Below are positions 33,884-48,800 of a DNA stretch of 64,000 bases, piece after piece. How positions within the stretch are numbered: the first letter of the stretch is position 1; every line of letters begins with the position of its first letter. Below the pieces are notes generated by a model. That model saw nothing but the letters and a program-made list of their open reading frames with translations, made no database searches and was not told where the DNA came from. A program made the translations under genes and the position numbers. Origin of the DNA: Mesorhabditis belari (lineage: Eukaryota; Nematoda; Chromadorea; Rhabditida; Rhabditidae); assembly GCA_958450365.1 (NCBI GenBank), contig CAUEEP010000731.1:1984501-2048500 (forward strand), in the 5' to 3' direction.

Positions 33884-36800
33884 CTAAAGCGTGATTTTAA
33901 TCAAGTAGCAAATAAACAATCATTGGCTCTTAAGAAGTTCACGACTGACAACTAAAGTTGAAACTTAATAAAGCTACACTAGCAATTGCCAATCTTTTTT
34001 GTTTTTCCTAATCGATTTCCTAAAAAGTGCCCTCTTTTCTCTTTCTACCGTAATCTTATCTCTATTTTCATCCAATCTATTCACATTCAATCTATTCATC
34101 TATTCACTATTCTATTCACTATTCAATCTATTCATCTATCCTTCGATATTCTTTGTAAACCCTCAAAGAATCAGACAAAAAGTGAATAGATTAGATGAAA
34201 ATGGAAACAAGATCATGGTAGAAAAGGGAAAGGGAAACGTTTTAGGAAACGCATTTTTGGATTACGGTAATCCGAAGCTTACTGGTGGTTCTGGATGTGC
34301 TTTCCTTTTCGCCTCTTCTTCCATTCTTCTCCTTTCTTCATCTCGTCGTTCAGCGTCGTGTCGCTGCCGCTCTTCGTGTTGGCGACGACGGAGATCTGCA
34401 AAGGTTTTCGATTTTGTGACCATTTCAAACGAATATGATTAGTTTAGACATGCCTAGAAACGAATTAAGGTTAAGCTCAAAGTTTCTAAGCTTAAAGTTC
34501 TATAGTTTCAAAACAACAAACGAACCGTCTTCGATCCGGCGCTGCTCCTCGCGTCTTGAGTTCTCTTGTTCGCGTTGGGATTCCTGGAAAGACTTGCAAT
34601 GTTTTCTGTACTCTTAAGAAAGAATTATTAATGCATAGTTGGACAAATTCTGCTTGAATTCGAATCCGTATCGATCAAAACTAAAATCCTTTCTTTCTTT
34701 AAACTAACTTTAAACTCTTTAAACGTCCAAAGCTTAAAACTTACGATTTCAAGACTTTCAATGATCGATTTCAGTTTTTTCCAAAAATTACTGTTCTTTG
34801 GCCAACTGAGAAATTTAAGGCACCATCGTTTTTAGCTACTTTGAAACTTCATTTTTTAAACTTTGAAAAGTTAGTTTTGCCAATTATCAATCTGTCTTTT
34901 CCAAAAATTACTGTTCTTTGATTCACAGACAAATGCATTCTTAACACTTTTTTTCTAACTTTACTTACAGAATCTCATCTTTTCTTGGCTTTGTTTTGAT
35001 TTTGATTTCCAAAACTCACATTTTGTTCTCTCCTCCTCTCCTCGGTTTCCCTGCGTCTTTCCTCCTCTTCGCGGCGGCGGAGTTCTTGCTCGCGTTGCTG
35101 TAATAAAAGCCTAGTTTCAACTTAAAAGCCTAGTTTCAAATATTGTGATGTGAGTAAATTCGTAATGAGAGATATTCAACTGATAGGTTGTGTCTTGAGG
35201 TCTTTTTTGGCTCCCAAAAACTACCTGAAGCTCAGCGTCTTTCCCGTTGTTTTCTGGGACGGCATTCGGGTGTGATTGAGCCGTTTTTTGGTGAGCAGCC
35301 ATCGCCGCTTTGTAGTAGTCTAAAAAAATCCCTGATACATTTAGCTATCATTGATTTAAGTTCTCCAGAATCTCTTATGGTTTTTTTCACTTTTAACTCT
35401 TGAATGTTTGGGTCATTTTGTAAGGAAAAAGAAATCTTGTTAAGCTTTGAATAGGTAGAAATTCTCATTTGTCTACCGAAATACATTTGGATGTAAAAGT
35501 TTTTAAAATAAATATCTACCGTAAATACTGTAATAGTACCCCACCCCCATAATGACGGTGCGAAGTGTTGCGTAGTCTAGCTTTGAACGAGTTTTTCTCG
35601 ACACTGGTTTATGCTACAATGCGCACTTAGGTATCAAAAAATAGCTGAAATTCAGGGCTATTTTTTCATGCCAAGGACACATTTTTTGAAATTACGGGCG
35701 CTTTGAAAAAAGCTACTAAATGAAATACTAAAAAACTTTTGCGACTACGCGACTGTACGAGAGAGGTGGGGTACTATTACCGTATTTACAGTATTTAGGT
35801 ATGTATTTAACTGAAAACAAATTTCTGACTATAGTTTGACTGATCTCTTTTGTCACGTTGGCACGGAAAAATCCCCGTTTTCTTCGTAAGATTAAAGAAA
35901 AGGAAGAAAGAAAGAAAAAATCCCAAAACCTATCTATTAGTCGGCAAAAGTCAATTTATTTTTTTGGGAAAATTCTTTAGGCTAAATGGTAGAGAAAACA
36001 TGGCGTTTAGGGGTTTTCAGGCCTTTTCAACATGATTCAGAGTGTCTCGAAATGGAAAAAAATCGCGGAAATCGGCTTGTGACTCAAACTCAAGAAAATT
36101 CGGAATCGTCGCTAAAATTTGTATGTTTCAAATTTGGGGATCATCTGAATGTTTGCTGGAAGAGAGTTAAGAATTCGCAATGAAAATTCTTTCACACGTT
36201 TTTCGGGAGTGGGACAAATGCGACCTTTTTTTTGCGCACCTTGCCCATTAGCGCACCTTTTTTCGCGTTTTAAAAAAGCTCTAAAAAGCTAATATTAACC
36301 AATTTCTATTCCAAATGTTGTTTTTCTAGGTAATTTTAGGGCGTAGAATCGAAATTTTGACATATCAGAGCTTGTGGAACCAATTTGAAAGACAAAACGG
36401 CTAGATCAAATTACAGAAAATTGTCGATTTTTCTCTTTGTATAACTCCGTCCGTTTGTTTCCACGAGCTCTGATATGTCAAAATTTCGATTCTACGCCCT
36501 AAAATTACCTAGAAAAAGAACTTTTGGAATAGAAATTGGTTAATATTAGCTTTTTAGAGCTTTTTTAAAACGCGAAAAAAGGTGCGCTAATGGGCAAGGT
36601 GCGCAAAAAAAAGGTGCGCAAATGTCCGGGTGCGCAAAAAAAGGTATCATTTATCCCACCCTCCGTTTTTCATTATTTTCATCATTAAAGCATTTTAATA
36701 GCATTATTAAATAATATTCATAGATTTCAGTCGTAGATAAATAGCTGAAACTTTCATGTTTCAAATTAGTTAAATTGAAGAAATGCTGGAACGAATCAAT

Positions 36801-39800
36801 GCTTTCTAGGTTGCCCATTTTGCCAATTTATCCAAAAGCTAACCGTTGAATGATTTTCATCAAATCAAACGATTTTTCTTTTCCAAATTGTGGAGATTGT
36901 AGAGGTTTTCAGGTTTTGAACGCTGTTATGGAACAATTATAACTAGATCACCAAAGGAAATACAAAATAATAGTAACCAGCATTTAGAAATAACAACTTT
37001 TTGCATGTGTTCAGGTTATAAAAAATTCCGTTTCCCGTTTCAAAGTCGATAATGACTTTTTTTACGAATTTGTATTAAAACATTTGCGACAAGACGGTTC
37101 ACCGGTGCACCGAACGTCGGTTTAGCACTTTTTTTAGGCCGATTTGGCTGAAAATTTTGAGAATTCGAATTCCTATTCAAATCCGTTATTAGTTGTTAAA
37201 GAAAACTGTTCTATTTTTGGATATTTCATTCGGTTTAATTACCCAAGTTAATTACACCCAGGGTCATGTGCCACAAGGTTTACGATTACAAAAACGTGAA
37301 CATTTTCATGTATAGCTGTCGTCCGAAACGGAGCCAAGCCAAAAATGACCAAAAATGAATGTGTTTAAAAAGCCCTGTTTCAAAGCACTCCCCTCGAAGA
37401 AATTCTCAAGCGGGTTAATGGCACGCCCTTTTTTCTTCGCTTGTACTTTCTTTTTTTAATTTTTTCCAAAATTTTAAACATAAATCAAATGAAAATCCCT
37501 TTCGAATCGACTCACCACACTCCGTCTCATCACTTCCGTCATTGCAATCGTATTTTCGGTTGCATTTTAGCGACTCGTCGATGCAATTCCCGTCACGACA
37601 CTGGAAAATGGTTATAAAATGTATTAATTGACTTATTTTACAGTAATTAGCATAGTTTAGGGCAAAAGTTTCAGATTCAGAGTAATTTTTTTCTGACTCG
37701 AAGGGTTGAAGTTTCAAGTTTCAAAGTTATTTGGATAAGAGGTGACACGCGTGTTTTAATGTCAGTTTGACTTTCAAATTTTTTCAAATCTTGATTGTTT
37801 CTTAAAAGATAATTCTGGGAAACCAGCAAATGGTAACAATTATTGCCATCAATGATTAAATCATCACCACTTGCTCCAGTCCACTCAACTTTGAAACTTC
37901 AAAACGCACAATGAGAAATTTATTGAAAACAACTGCCTGGATGGCTGGGTAAGCCAAATTAGCCATTCTTTTACCTGGAACTGTCCATGATTGCAATTTC
38001 CGCGATGATCGGGCGGATTCGGTTGAGCCGTACGATCTTCTGGGCTTCCTGACTCGCAATTGCTCTAAAACCTCATGAGATTAGCTACAACGTTCGATAT
38101 TTTCTTTGTTTACTCAAACATTTTAAAAGTTAAAGCTAGATTTAGATTTTAACATTAAACTTTCAAATGCTCTTTTTAAATGAGCTTGTGAAGGGTCGAA
38201 ATTTGAAACAAAACTTTTGAAAGCACCAAATTTGGAAGATAAGTTTTGCCTTCTTTACTACTAATATGTACTATTTAAAGCCAATTTTAAAGGAGAGTAA
38301 TGAGGCGAGCTCAGCTTTTTATGCCCTAACTTTGAAACTTTATTTTTTTTTTTTACCTCATCCGATCCATCGCCACAATCATCAACGCCATCGCAGAGCT
38401 TCTCGTAGTGGAAACATTTCGCTTCGACAAGGTAGGGACAACTAAAAATTCCAGTAATTTGTGTAATAAATCTTAAATTTCTAACTCAAAGAACATTAGC
38501 CAGCTATTCGATGAGAAATTTGTAACTTCGTTTTCGTTCCTTTCTTTAGACAAATTGCCAAAGTTTCAAGAGATTCAATTTCTTGTACTTTTGTGTTAAA
38601 ATAATCGATGAAATTTGATAAATATTATAGCGTAAAATAAACTTTTAAATATGTAGACATTGTGCATTTTTTTGTTGTAATTTTTGCGCGGAATCTAGGT
38701 ATCAAATTATTGATTAAATTGCTCAGCTCGAGGAACAAAAAAAAGGTTTGTTTCAAAATAGTCAACCAATTTCAGGTTGCTTTTCTCTAATGTCATTTCC
38801 TTTAAGATTTTCTCCAAGACATTCAATTGGTTATATCTTAAAATTTCAGCTTCTTTACTGTTGAATTTGGCTTAAAACCTTGGCTTTAGCTTGGCTTGAC
38901 CTGGAAATTTGATTTATTGACAAGGTCCTTATCATGTTTTTTTGCAAATTTCCATTTAGAGTGATGAGAAATATTTTTTTAAACGTAACCACAATATTTC
39001 AAAGATTTTTGAGCCTTTTTTGACAATCTTACGAAATTGGAATCACTTGAAAGCCTCTGAAATCGCTTATTTTGAAACACTAAAAGAAAATATTTCAAAA
39101 TGTTTCAAAAGACTCAACTCGTTGCTCTTATTTGGTCAACTAATTTAGAAACACTAAAACAAATTCAAAATGTTTCAAAAGACTCAGCTCTTTTGCACCA
39201 ATTCAAATGCTAAATCTTTCAGTTTTTCATCAGCAGATCAGTATCAAATTTGCAAGTATTTAAATCCTCACCGGAATTCCTGATCGCTGCACTCCCGCTC
39301 AGCGTCGTAGTCGTTGTGTGCAGCTGAAGTTTTTGATTTCTTTTGATTTACAGTACACCAGAAAGGGTGCGTTTACAAAAAAAAATCAGCACTAGAAATG
39401 TAAATGGGAAGAGTAGGCTAAAATGAGTCAATTTCTAAACAACGAAGTGATGAAAGGTGATCCCAAAATGTAAAAATTTTAAACGCCTCATTCTCATAAA
39501 TTTCTATGCAGTGTGGCAAGTCTAAAGGGCAGATGAGTCAAAAATTTGCAATAGCTCGTCTTTTCCAAGTCTTACGTTGACTTTTTGCTGCGGGTAGCCT
39601 TTGTGGTTCGTTGTGAATCGCATTGTTGTTGCCGGCTGTCTGCGAAGCGTGGTGAGCTTTCATCGCTGCCAAGAAGTAGTCTAGAATGGGGAAATTGAAA
39701 AAGGTTTTAGCTTTTGGATCAAATTTTAGACAAATTGAAATTGAAATTGATTTAGCTAATAAGGGAACCTTTCCAAGTTACCCGCGAGTTACAATATTGA

Positions 39801-42800
39801 AATGTAGGTGCCAAAAGAAAGGTGTTTTACCGATTAGCGGTTGTTGAAAACAGTTTCTGAACGTACACTTATTGTAACTCGCGGATAACTTGGGAAGGTT
39901 CCCTTGTTAGCTCCTCTTGTAAGTCTTTGAAAACATTCATTGCATTCAATTATAGTAATTCAAATTTTATTGATTGAATTTTTGCATTGTTAATTTTAAA
40001 AATTTTGAAACTAATATTAAACTTTTTATAACTTTTTAATAGATCTGATCTATTTCGATTTAAAACTCGTTGTTTTAAAGAATGCAATTCAAAGTAAAGC
40101 TCGGTCTTTTTTTAGTTAATCATCTTCATGTTTTACATTTTAATTTACGGAGTTTGAATGAAACGTTTGAACGTTTGAATGAACGTTTCAAATTTCATTG
40201 AAGCCTTAAATCAAATTGAAAACTTTGAACTCAAAACCTCGACGTACAGATTGAAGGCGAACATTTTGAAACGAAAAAAAACTACTCAAAATTGACCCAA
40301 TTGGTTTAAATTAGACGCTAACTGTGAAGGTAGAAGCGCTAGTTAAATTTTTGAAAGAATCGAAAGAACGATGAACCAATCGTCAATCGTTGATGTGCAA
40401 TTATGTATAGTATTTTGAAACATGATTTTTGAAAATTTGAAAATTGAAATTTTTTTTAATCAAATCAAAAAATCCCTCTCACCGCATTTCGTCTCGTCGG
40501 TGCCGTCACGGCAATCGTACTTTCGATCGCATTTTTTCTCGCCTAAAATAAACAGAATGGTAAAAGGAGTTGTGGGTTGGCTTGAATCTTCAAAACTTCA
40601 AGTCAATATTCATTGTTTTGTATCAATTTTGTACAAAATATACAAAAATCATACATGATTTATACCTTTACGAATTTGATTATCATTTTATGCTGAATAA
40701 AGTATATATATATGTTGTGTCCGATTTAGATTTCCGTCTGATTTAGATTACAGTCTATATCGGACGTCCGATTTAGATTCAATCTAAATCTTATATAGAT
40801 TGAACAATAATATAAACATGCTTAATATATGTTCTTAAGCGTTTTCCGTAGTTTTCTGTAGTTTTCTGCATTTTTCAAAGGTCGGTTACTGTCTTTTTCT
40901 GAAAAGAAAACCCAGCTATGAAAGAATTTATTGCTGAAACAACTATGAAAACGCTTAAGAACATCTATTAAGCATGTTTATATCATTGTTCAATCTATAT
41001 AAGATTTAGATTGCTCGGCGTCCGTTAGACTGTAATCTAAATCGGACGTCCGCGATAAGTTCAATCTAAATCGGACGGAAATCTAAATCGGACACAACAT
41101 GCAATATATATAGCCCTTTACGAAATTCGGCCGTTAACGAATCATTTGTTAGCGGCTAGCCGTTAATAAATTTTCTTTTCCTTTTCAAAAACCCAATCAA
41201 TTCTATATTTTATCTTAAACTAAGCAGTCTAAAATTATATATGCAAATTCTTGCATAACTTTTCTCTCAAAAGGAATCTATTTTACCTGGAATGCATTCC
41301 CCGTTGTCACATCGGAAATCCGACGGCGTCGAGCAGCCCTCTCCATCAACGGATCGCTTGTCAGTTTCTGAAAAATCGTTTTATTTCGAAATTTTTGAAC
41401 TTAAAACTAGCAATCTAGTTTTAATTTTGTAGTTTTTTTAAAAATTTTAATACTTGAGTATGTAATTAGCGAAATAAAGGAAAGCCGAGGATTTGCTTGT
41501 TTTTAAACTTAGCTTTAACTCTTTTTAATTGATTTTTCAGTTTTATTGATTCTGTGTATAATCAAATCCGGTTTTGAAAGAAAATTTTCATTGATTTGAA
41601 AAATTGAATTCTCGTTTCATTTTCTTGCTTTCCTTGATTCTTGATGGCTCATCGAAAAGGAAAGAAGGAATCAAAAAAGAGGTGGAGAAGAAGAGAAAGA
41701 AGAAGAGAAAGAAGAAGAGAAAGAAGAAGAGAAAGAAGAAGAGAAAGAAGAAGAAGTAAAAAGAGAATGGGCAGGGATAAAGAGACAGGTCAGGGGTGAC
41801 CTGAATCGCGAGGGATCGCCAGGCCCAAGCTCTCTTTTTTTCCCAGCCAGCCCTAACCCCTTTAAAGAGAAGGATCAAAGCTGGTGAAACCTGTAAAGCT
41901 ATGAAAATCGAGCGGTTAATACGCCGATAATTCTAGAGTGTAAAACTCTAAAACGAATTCAGCCTTGTGTTCTCTTTTATTTTACAATCATTGTCTTTCT
42001 TTTTCAATAAGTTACTAGTTGCTTCTTTGAGATAAACTAGAAGGATAGAGCTATAGAATAGGGGGATAGAGAAGAGCCTGCAGAACCGGGAGAGAGGCGC
42101 AGATCAGCCAAGAAAAGAGGTCAGGGCTGGCTGAAGGGGGAAAAGAGAATACAAAAGGATAAAAGAATATCGGCAAAAGAGAGCCTGCCTGGGGTGAAAC
42201 TCGTTCTCCTTCCCTTCCTCTTCCCTTCCCTTCCTGTTCCCTTCTCCTTCTCCTTCCGCAAAGCACAGCTTCGATTCGATTCAGGATTTCGAATCTTGCA
42301 GCTCCCGTTTCCCCAAAACCACACAAAATTCTTATCCTTAATCTTTTTTTCGGATTTCTAATGATTAGCGATTAATTTTGTTTTATCTCTTTGCAATTTT
42401 GTTAAAAAAAAAATCAAAAATTCAGCTAGTATTACTAATAATTTACTTTACTATTGATTACTAATTAATTACTAATTACAGCTAATAATTTGCTTTACTT
42501 TGAACTTTTTAAAAAATACTATAAGCTTCCAGTAAACCCAAGCATTTCCATTGACAATTTAAAGCTATTTACATTCAATTTACTGACTTAATTGACACAA
42601 AAAAAGTGATATCAAAAAAGTTCAGAAGTTTTTGTGTTCTTGTTTTGTTTTGTTTCCTCTTTTGTTTCCTTTTGTGGTCAAAAAGCTCATTTTTCGCTGC
42701 AAATCGATTTTCTCGAGAAGAAAATTCATGTTTCAAAGTTTTATCGATTAAATTTGACCAGGGGAAATTTAGTTCATGCAATTTTTTCCATAAGTTTTAA

Positions 42801-45800
42801 ACTTTAGAACTAATTGGAATTCTTTGAAAATTCCTTGTTTCAAAGAACTCACTATGAATTTTTATTTCTTACAACTTTAATTTTTTCAAAATAAGATTTA
42901 TTTTTCATTTTATTATATCTTTGAAATTTCCAGGTACTTAACCCTACAAAAAACATGGGGGCCACAAAAACGGAGACCCCGCTGAAAAAGGCGAATGAGG
43001 GTGAGGGAATCAAGGAGAACTTGGCCAATAAACGGCCACCAAGGCCTATTCTGTTCGAGTACCCGGCGCTGCCCGAGATCAAATTGTGTTTCCTGGTCAT
43101 GCTGTCAGTGATGATCTATGCTTGGTGAGTTTTGGGCTTTTGCGGTTTCTAAAGCCTTGAGCTGACGTAGCCTAGCCTGGCCGAGCTCAAAGCAATTGAC
43201 CAAATTGAAGCCAGGCCTGAATTCAGACCTTGGTTTAAATCTGTCTTCTTTTTAGACTACTGTTTCAGGCCTGACATTCACTAGTTAGTGTTCTCTTGCA
43301 ATTAGTTAGCCTTTTTCCTAAATCGTGTCTCTTTTCTCTCTTTCTACCGTAATCTTTTCTCTATTTTTAACCCGGTTTTTTATATTTTTCAATATCCTTT
43401 GTGAATCCTCATAGAATCAAACAAAAAGTGAATATGGTCGATCAAAATGGGGACAAGATTACGGTAGAAAGGGGACAAGCTTTAGGAAACGGGTAATTTC
43501 AGGGTGTTAGTCAAGATTTCAACTTTGGTGCTCAGTTAACGTTTTTCAATCGGATACTTTAGTTTAAAAAAAATTGATTTTTCAAAATCAAGTTTCAAAA
43601 TAATTGTGATCGAATTGATCAGTAAATTTAAAAAAAAACAAATAAAATAAGAGGTTGGCTGAAATTGAGAAAATTAGATTACAAAAATTCCAGGTACGGT
43701 GTCTACAAAGCTAGCGAAAATTTCACGTTCAAATGGGCTCATTGGGCACAGCCAAGCCAGTTGCCGCTTTTTGGGGAGCGTTTCAAAGTTTGTGTTTCAA
43801 AGTAAATAAATTTGAGGCTAAAATCGGATGACGAGCTGAAATTTCAAGCAAAAAACTGAAGTTAAAATTTGAATTCGCAAGTTTTACACACTAATGATTA
43901 GAGGTCAAGAATTTTGGGGGAAAAAGAATCGATTAGAATCTCGTGGCTAGGGTGTTTTCTAAAAGGCATCAACTTCAGTCAAAACTACCGTAAACCACCG
44001 CATTTTTCATTCAATTAGCTTGATTTTGGTCAAAAATTCGATGAAGAAATCACAAGGTTTTGTTAATGAGACGAAAATTGGGCTGATCGAATGAAAAATG
44101 GAATGAATGAAATCGAATGAATGAAAAATGGAGGCTGGATGACGGTAGTTTTGTTTAAAATGGGTGTTTTTTAGAAATCGGATGAGAAATGATGTTAGCG
44201 CTTGCTAAGAAAAATGATTGTTTCAACTTAAACAACCTCAGGTTGAAAATTTATAATCAAGTTGAAAATCTATATTAATTTTGGATTGTTATTTACTTTA
44301 AATTTCAATTTAAGAATTTAAGAATTTAGAGTTATTAGCGAATGAAAATTGAGAAAGGTTTTTTTTGCAAATTGAAGTTTTTAAGCACTTCATTCGTTGA
44401 ATCAATAAAGTTTTCAAAATTAGCGAAATTTTTTGATGTTTCAAATTTCTCAGTTAACAAATCGCGATTGGTTTTTCAATGGGTCATGGGTCGAGCGTTT
44501 AATAAACAATGTTTTTCATTTTGATTTTCCGCCTTTAAAGTCATCGTTTCTTTTTTTAATAATCCAATTAAATCTCGAATTTCGAAAGATTTTCACTGAA
44601 ATTTGTTGTGTTTCAAAATTTTTGACTTTAAACTTACAAAACCGCCGTTCAATTGTATCTAGTAAAATAAAAGGTTTCAAAAATAAAAATCAACGGTTAG
44701 TTAAAAGGGAACCTCGATTACGCAAATGACACAAATTCTCAGGAACTTCTAGGATTAAATGACTCAAATTCTCAGGATCAATCGAATTGGGAATGGTGGA
44801 AATGGTCACCGATAGCTTTCTCCTATTTGCCGATTTACTTCGGGCACTTTTTGGTGTTCAATTTGGGCACCAAATATTTGGAGGATCGACTTTTTGCACC
44901 ATTATATACAGGTTTGCGAAAAGAAAAGGTCAAATTTTAAAGCAAAATACAAGAATGAACAATTTCTGGGTTTCAACTTTGACGGCTAATACTAGATTAG
45001 ACATTGGGCAACGCCAAATCTCGCAATAAACCATGTTTCAAGATTCTTAAGTTTTCTTTATTAAGCTTACTCTCAACAATTGTTGTTCGTTTTCTTGTAA
45101 ACCTCTCAAAAAAAGAATGTCATTAAAACGAGCAATAAATTAAACCAAAAAAAAATGCTCTTTGCCGACACAAAGTATTCGGTTTCAAATTGAACGACGA
45201 GTCGCGATCTAAAGCATTTCTAGTCACTCATCAACCATTTTTCGTTCAAATTTAAATTTAAACAATAAAAAGAAATATAGAAATATGTTGTTAAGTGAAT
45301 TTGCAGCCCTCTCAATCCTCGCTTGTGCCTATCACTACTCACCGTGGCTCACATTTTGCTCGATTGCCCAGGGAACTTTCGTTTTCATTGCGACCAAGGT
45401 TTTCAAGTAAGTGAAGGGAAAATTGCTTACAAGCACTAATTTATTAAAATTCTTGTCACTAAACAGTTCTGAATTTTTAAATATTAATTTTTAATCACTC
45501 TTTCCTTTTGAGTGGAGGGCGGCTCCAAGTGTGTGTTCCTGACTGAGCTCTACTTATTAGCTAGCCCTTAAACCATTTCAACTCAGAAATCTTGAAACTT
45601 GCTTTCTAAAAATTGTAGTCACTAGAAATAAAAAGCTTATTTCAATATTCGGGCCTTGTTTGTATTGTTTAGGATTATTAATCAGTTCATCAAGATTGAT
45701 AATTATGATTGTTCTTTAGCTCAAAATATCTAAAAAAGATGTTTCAACAAAAATGTTGAGGCTGGGAAAAAAAGCTTTGTTTCAAATTTACAAATTCTCT

Positions 45801-48800
45801 CCACCGGGGCTGAAAATTTATGTGAAGTATTGAAATTAAATAAAAATTGAAAAGTACTCTGCTTAAGAAATAGATAAAAGAGATCTTATTGAAAGCAATT
45901 TTGGTTCAAAAACTTTAAACAGCGACATTACAGACATCAAATTGCCGTTTGGACGTCGTCACTTCCGATCATGTACTTCTTGATGCATCACACGTTTGCA
46001 TTGGGCGCCGATGTAAGTTCACATTAAAATGCTTCGTATTTTGTGCTTTAAACGCACCCTTTCTGGCGCACACAATTCTTTCATTGTGTTATAAAGGGAA
46101 ATGGAAGGATTGAGTGCGCCAAAAAGGGTTTGTTTACGAGATTTGAGAGCACAAATTGTAAACAGCTTTGGAAAATTTTGCAATTGACCGTCAAAATTGA
46201 AACTCGAAACTTGAAAAGCCTAAAAAACCCGCGATATTAATCACAACAACCCATTTGCTAAAATTAACATTAAGAACTTTGAGACATGCCTTTTTTTAAG
46301 AAGTTTACTAATTTTGATCCTATTCTGCGCTGTACAGAGTATCAAAAGTAGTGCCCCAATTCGGCTACGGTGGGTTCAATAACTAGTAGAAAATCTTGAT
46401 CAAAAAAACGGCTTTATTATTGCCAGGATTCTTTGAGAGAAAGCTGTTCTTTGCAGAAAACGCACTAATGCCTCAAAAGCAAACTTTGGGTTGAATAACT
46501 TGAATCTATGAAAAGAGAAATCTTTAGATCTTTCTCGTTCTACTCTTTGTCTCCTACACTCTGCTCTCATTTATTTCGTACAATTTGGAAACGATCAAAG
46601 GGCCAGTCAGGTGAGGAGTACTTTAGAAATATTTTGATAGTGAGCTGTATTCTTCAATTAAAGTTCACAGTTTCAAATTTGTTAAGTACAAAAATTGATA
46701 TCGAACATTGATCATCCGAAACGAAGTTACGAGAAAATATTTCAGAAAAGAGGATGACACTTATTTCAAGGAGTATATACGGATGATGTTTTACGCGTTT
46801 TATCAACCCTATCTTGTATCGCTGATTGTTTTGTATCCGGATTTCGAGCGTCAGTATGCTGAGAGAAAAGAGCGGGTAAGGGGATAAGATGTTTGATTTA
46901 TTAAAACAAGCTTCATTAATTCAAGATTGATCACTTTGAAACACACGAAATTGAAGGGGATTTCGAGCTAAGAGTAATGCCCCAGAAAGTGTGTGTTTCA
47001 AAAATTTTTGTGGGCACAAAGTACTGATTAAATGCCTATAGTACAATTGGTACAATTGAATGCCTATAGTACAATTGATAAACTCAAGTTTCAAAGTTTG
47101 AGTTGATCTAAAGGCATTAGTGAAAGGTTTAAAAAATAGGCAGCAAAAGCTCCACAAAAACCCAATTTAAAGCCAATTTCTCATCGATTTCGTTGCTTTA
47201 TTGTTATGGATAAGAATGATGGATAAATTATTGAAATGAAACAACTTTATCACTTTTTAAATGTAGCTATTCAACTCTAAAATTTTGGAAATTTTGAAAG
47301 AGATCTCAAACAAGAAATTTTCCAAAAAAAACAAAAATTGGAAAAGTTTGACAAGTTGGAGGGGAAGATTTTATTGATTCATTGAAGTTTTCAACTTTCC
47401 TAAGTCAATATATTGAAACATCACTTTTTTAAAGCCAAAATTTGTTTGGCATTCTGACTGGGCACAGTTTTACAGTGGTAATACCTCAAGAAATATTGAA
47501 TTTGAAAAAATTTTATCGAATTTAGGCCCGTGACTGGAAAGCGACTGGGTTCTTCGCGCTGCGGATCGCATTTTGGTGGGCGCTCATGGAGTTCTCGCTG
47601 CATTTCCTGTATCATGAGGCGATTTTGAAGGTGAGGAAATTCTTTTTTGATTTGTAAATTATCGACCTTCTGAATTATCTGAATAATTAGATTTCGGAAA
47701 TGAGCAAAAAAAAAAGTTGCTTTCTTTGCAACATCAATTTCTTTGCAGGATCTCGAGTACGCGGGCTCGTTGAGCAAGGACAAATTCGTGTCACTCGGGA
47801 TGGCGATGGGTGAGCGCAAAAGTTGAATTCAAACTTCAACAATTCAAATACAAGACAAGACTACAAACAAGACTACAAGAAAGACCTTAAGGAGTACTTT
47901 AAATTGAAGACTAGAGCTAGATAACTATGGTCTGTACTGTACTTGGATATCTTGAAAAAAGAAAATTCAAGCAAGAATTCAGTGGCAATTTCAATTCTTG
48001 AGATTATTCAAATTCAGGTTGAATCATTTCCTTTCTTAGCAGGATTGAAAGCCATTAAGCAATTAAGCCAAATGGATTATAAATCTATTAAAAATTTGAT
48101 CAAAACCTTTTCAGGTATGTTCTTCCACTTGAAATACGTGGTGATTTTCGGGTTGCCGACGCTGATCGCCAAAATGGATAATATGCAACCGATGGACGGC
48201 CCGATTTGCATCGTTGGCGTCGTTTTGTACTCGAAAGTGAGTGGGAGGAAAGGATTTCGAATTTTAAATGAAGAAATGAGACCATTTAACCCAGACAAAG
48301 GAACTGGACTTTTTAGCTTGGTTTTGACTTTAAAAAAGATGAAACTTGGTTTTTGAAAATCAGAGATTATTTAATTTTTGATTGAAATCAGGATAATAAG
48401 TGGATTTTTCGAAAATTTAATATTTTTTTAAATGTTTAGAGAAGATATTTATCTGTGATTTTGTACCCGCCGGTTTTCAGAGTCGGCAAATCAAATGGCG
48501 GTTTTCATTTTATCAAGTCTATCAATTGTAACTCGGATTAGACCCCAATTGAAACATTTAGACTAAAAAAAGCCCAATTTCTAATTGGTAGACTTGATGG
48601 ATTTGATGGATAAGTGAAAAGTATTCGTTTTTAGGTGTGGCGTGCCTTCGATCGTGGTCTCTATCAATTCTTCAAAATGTACATTTTCATCCCGATCTGC
48701 TATCCGACTTTCTCGTTACCGAGGAAAATTTTCGGGGTTTTCGTCTCGTTCGGCTTTGTGCTGTTGTGGCACGGATTCTATCATCACAATTATGTGAGTT

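Noticed and set aside
33999..34442. 147-codon plus-strand open frame rich in Ser/Arg/Cys
   Set aside because: It is the antisense shadow of the Arg/Glu-rich exon 34283-34395 joined to a palindromic repeat.
41588..41878. Hydrophobic Phe/Leu-rich open frame
   Set aside because: Translation of an AGAAGA purine repeat, not a membrane protein.
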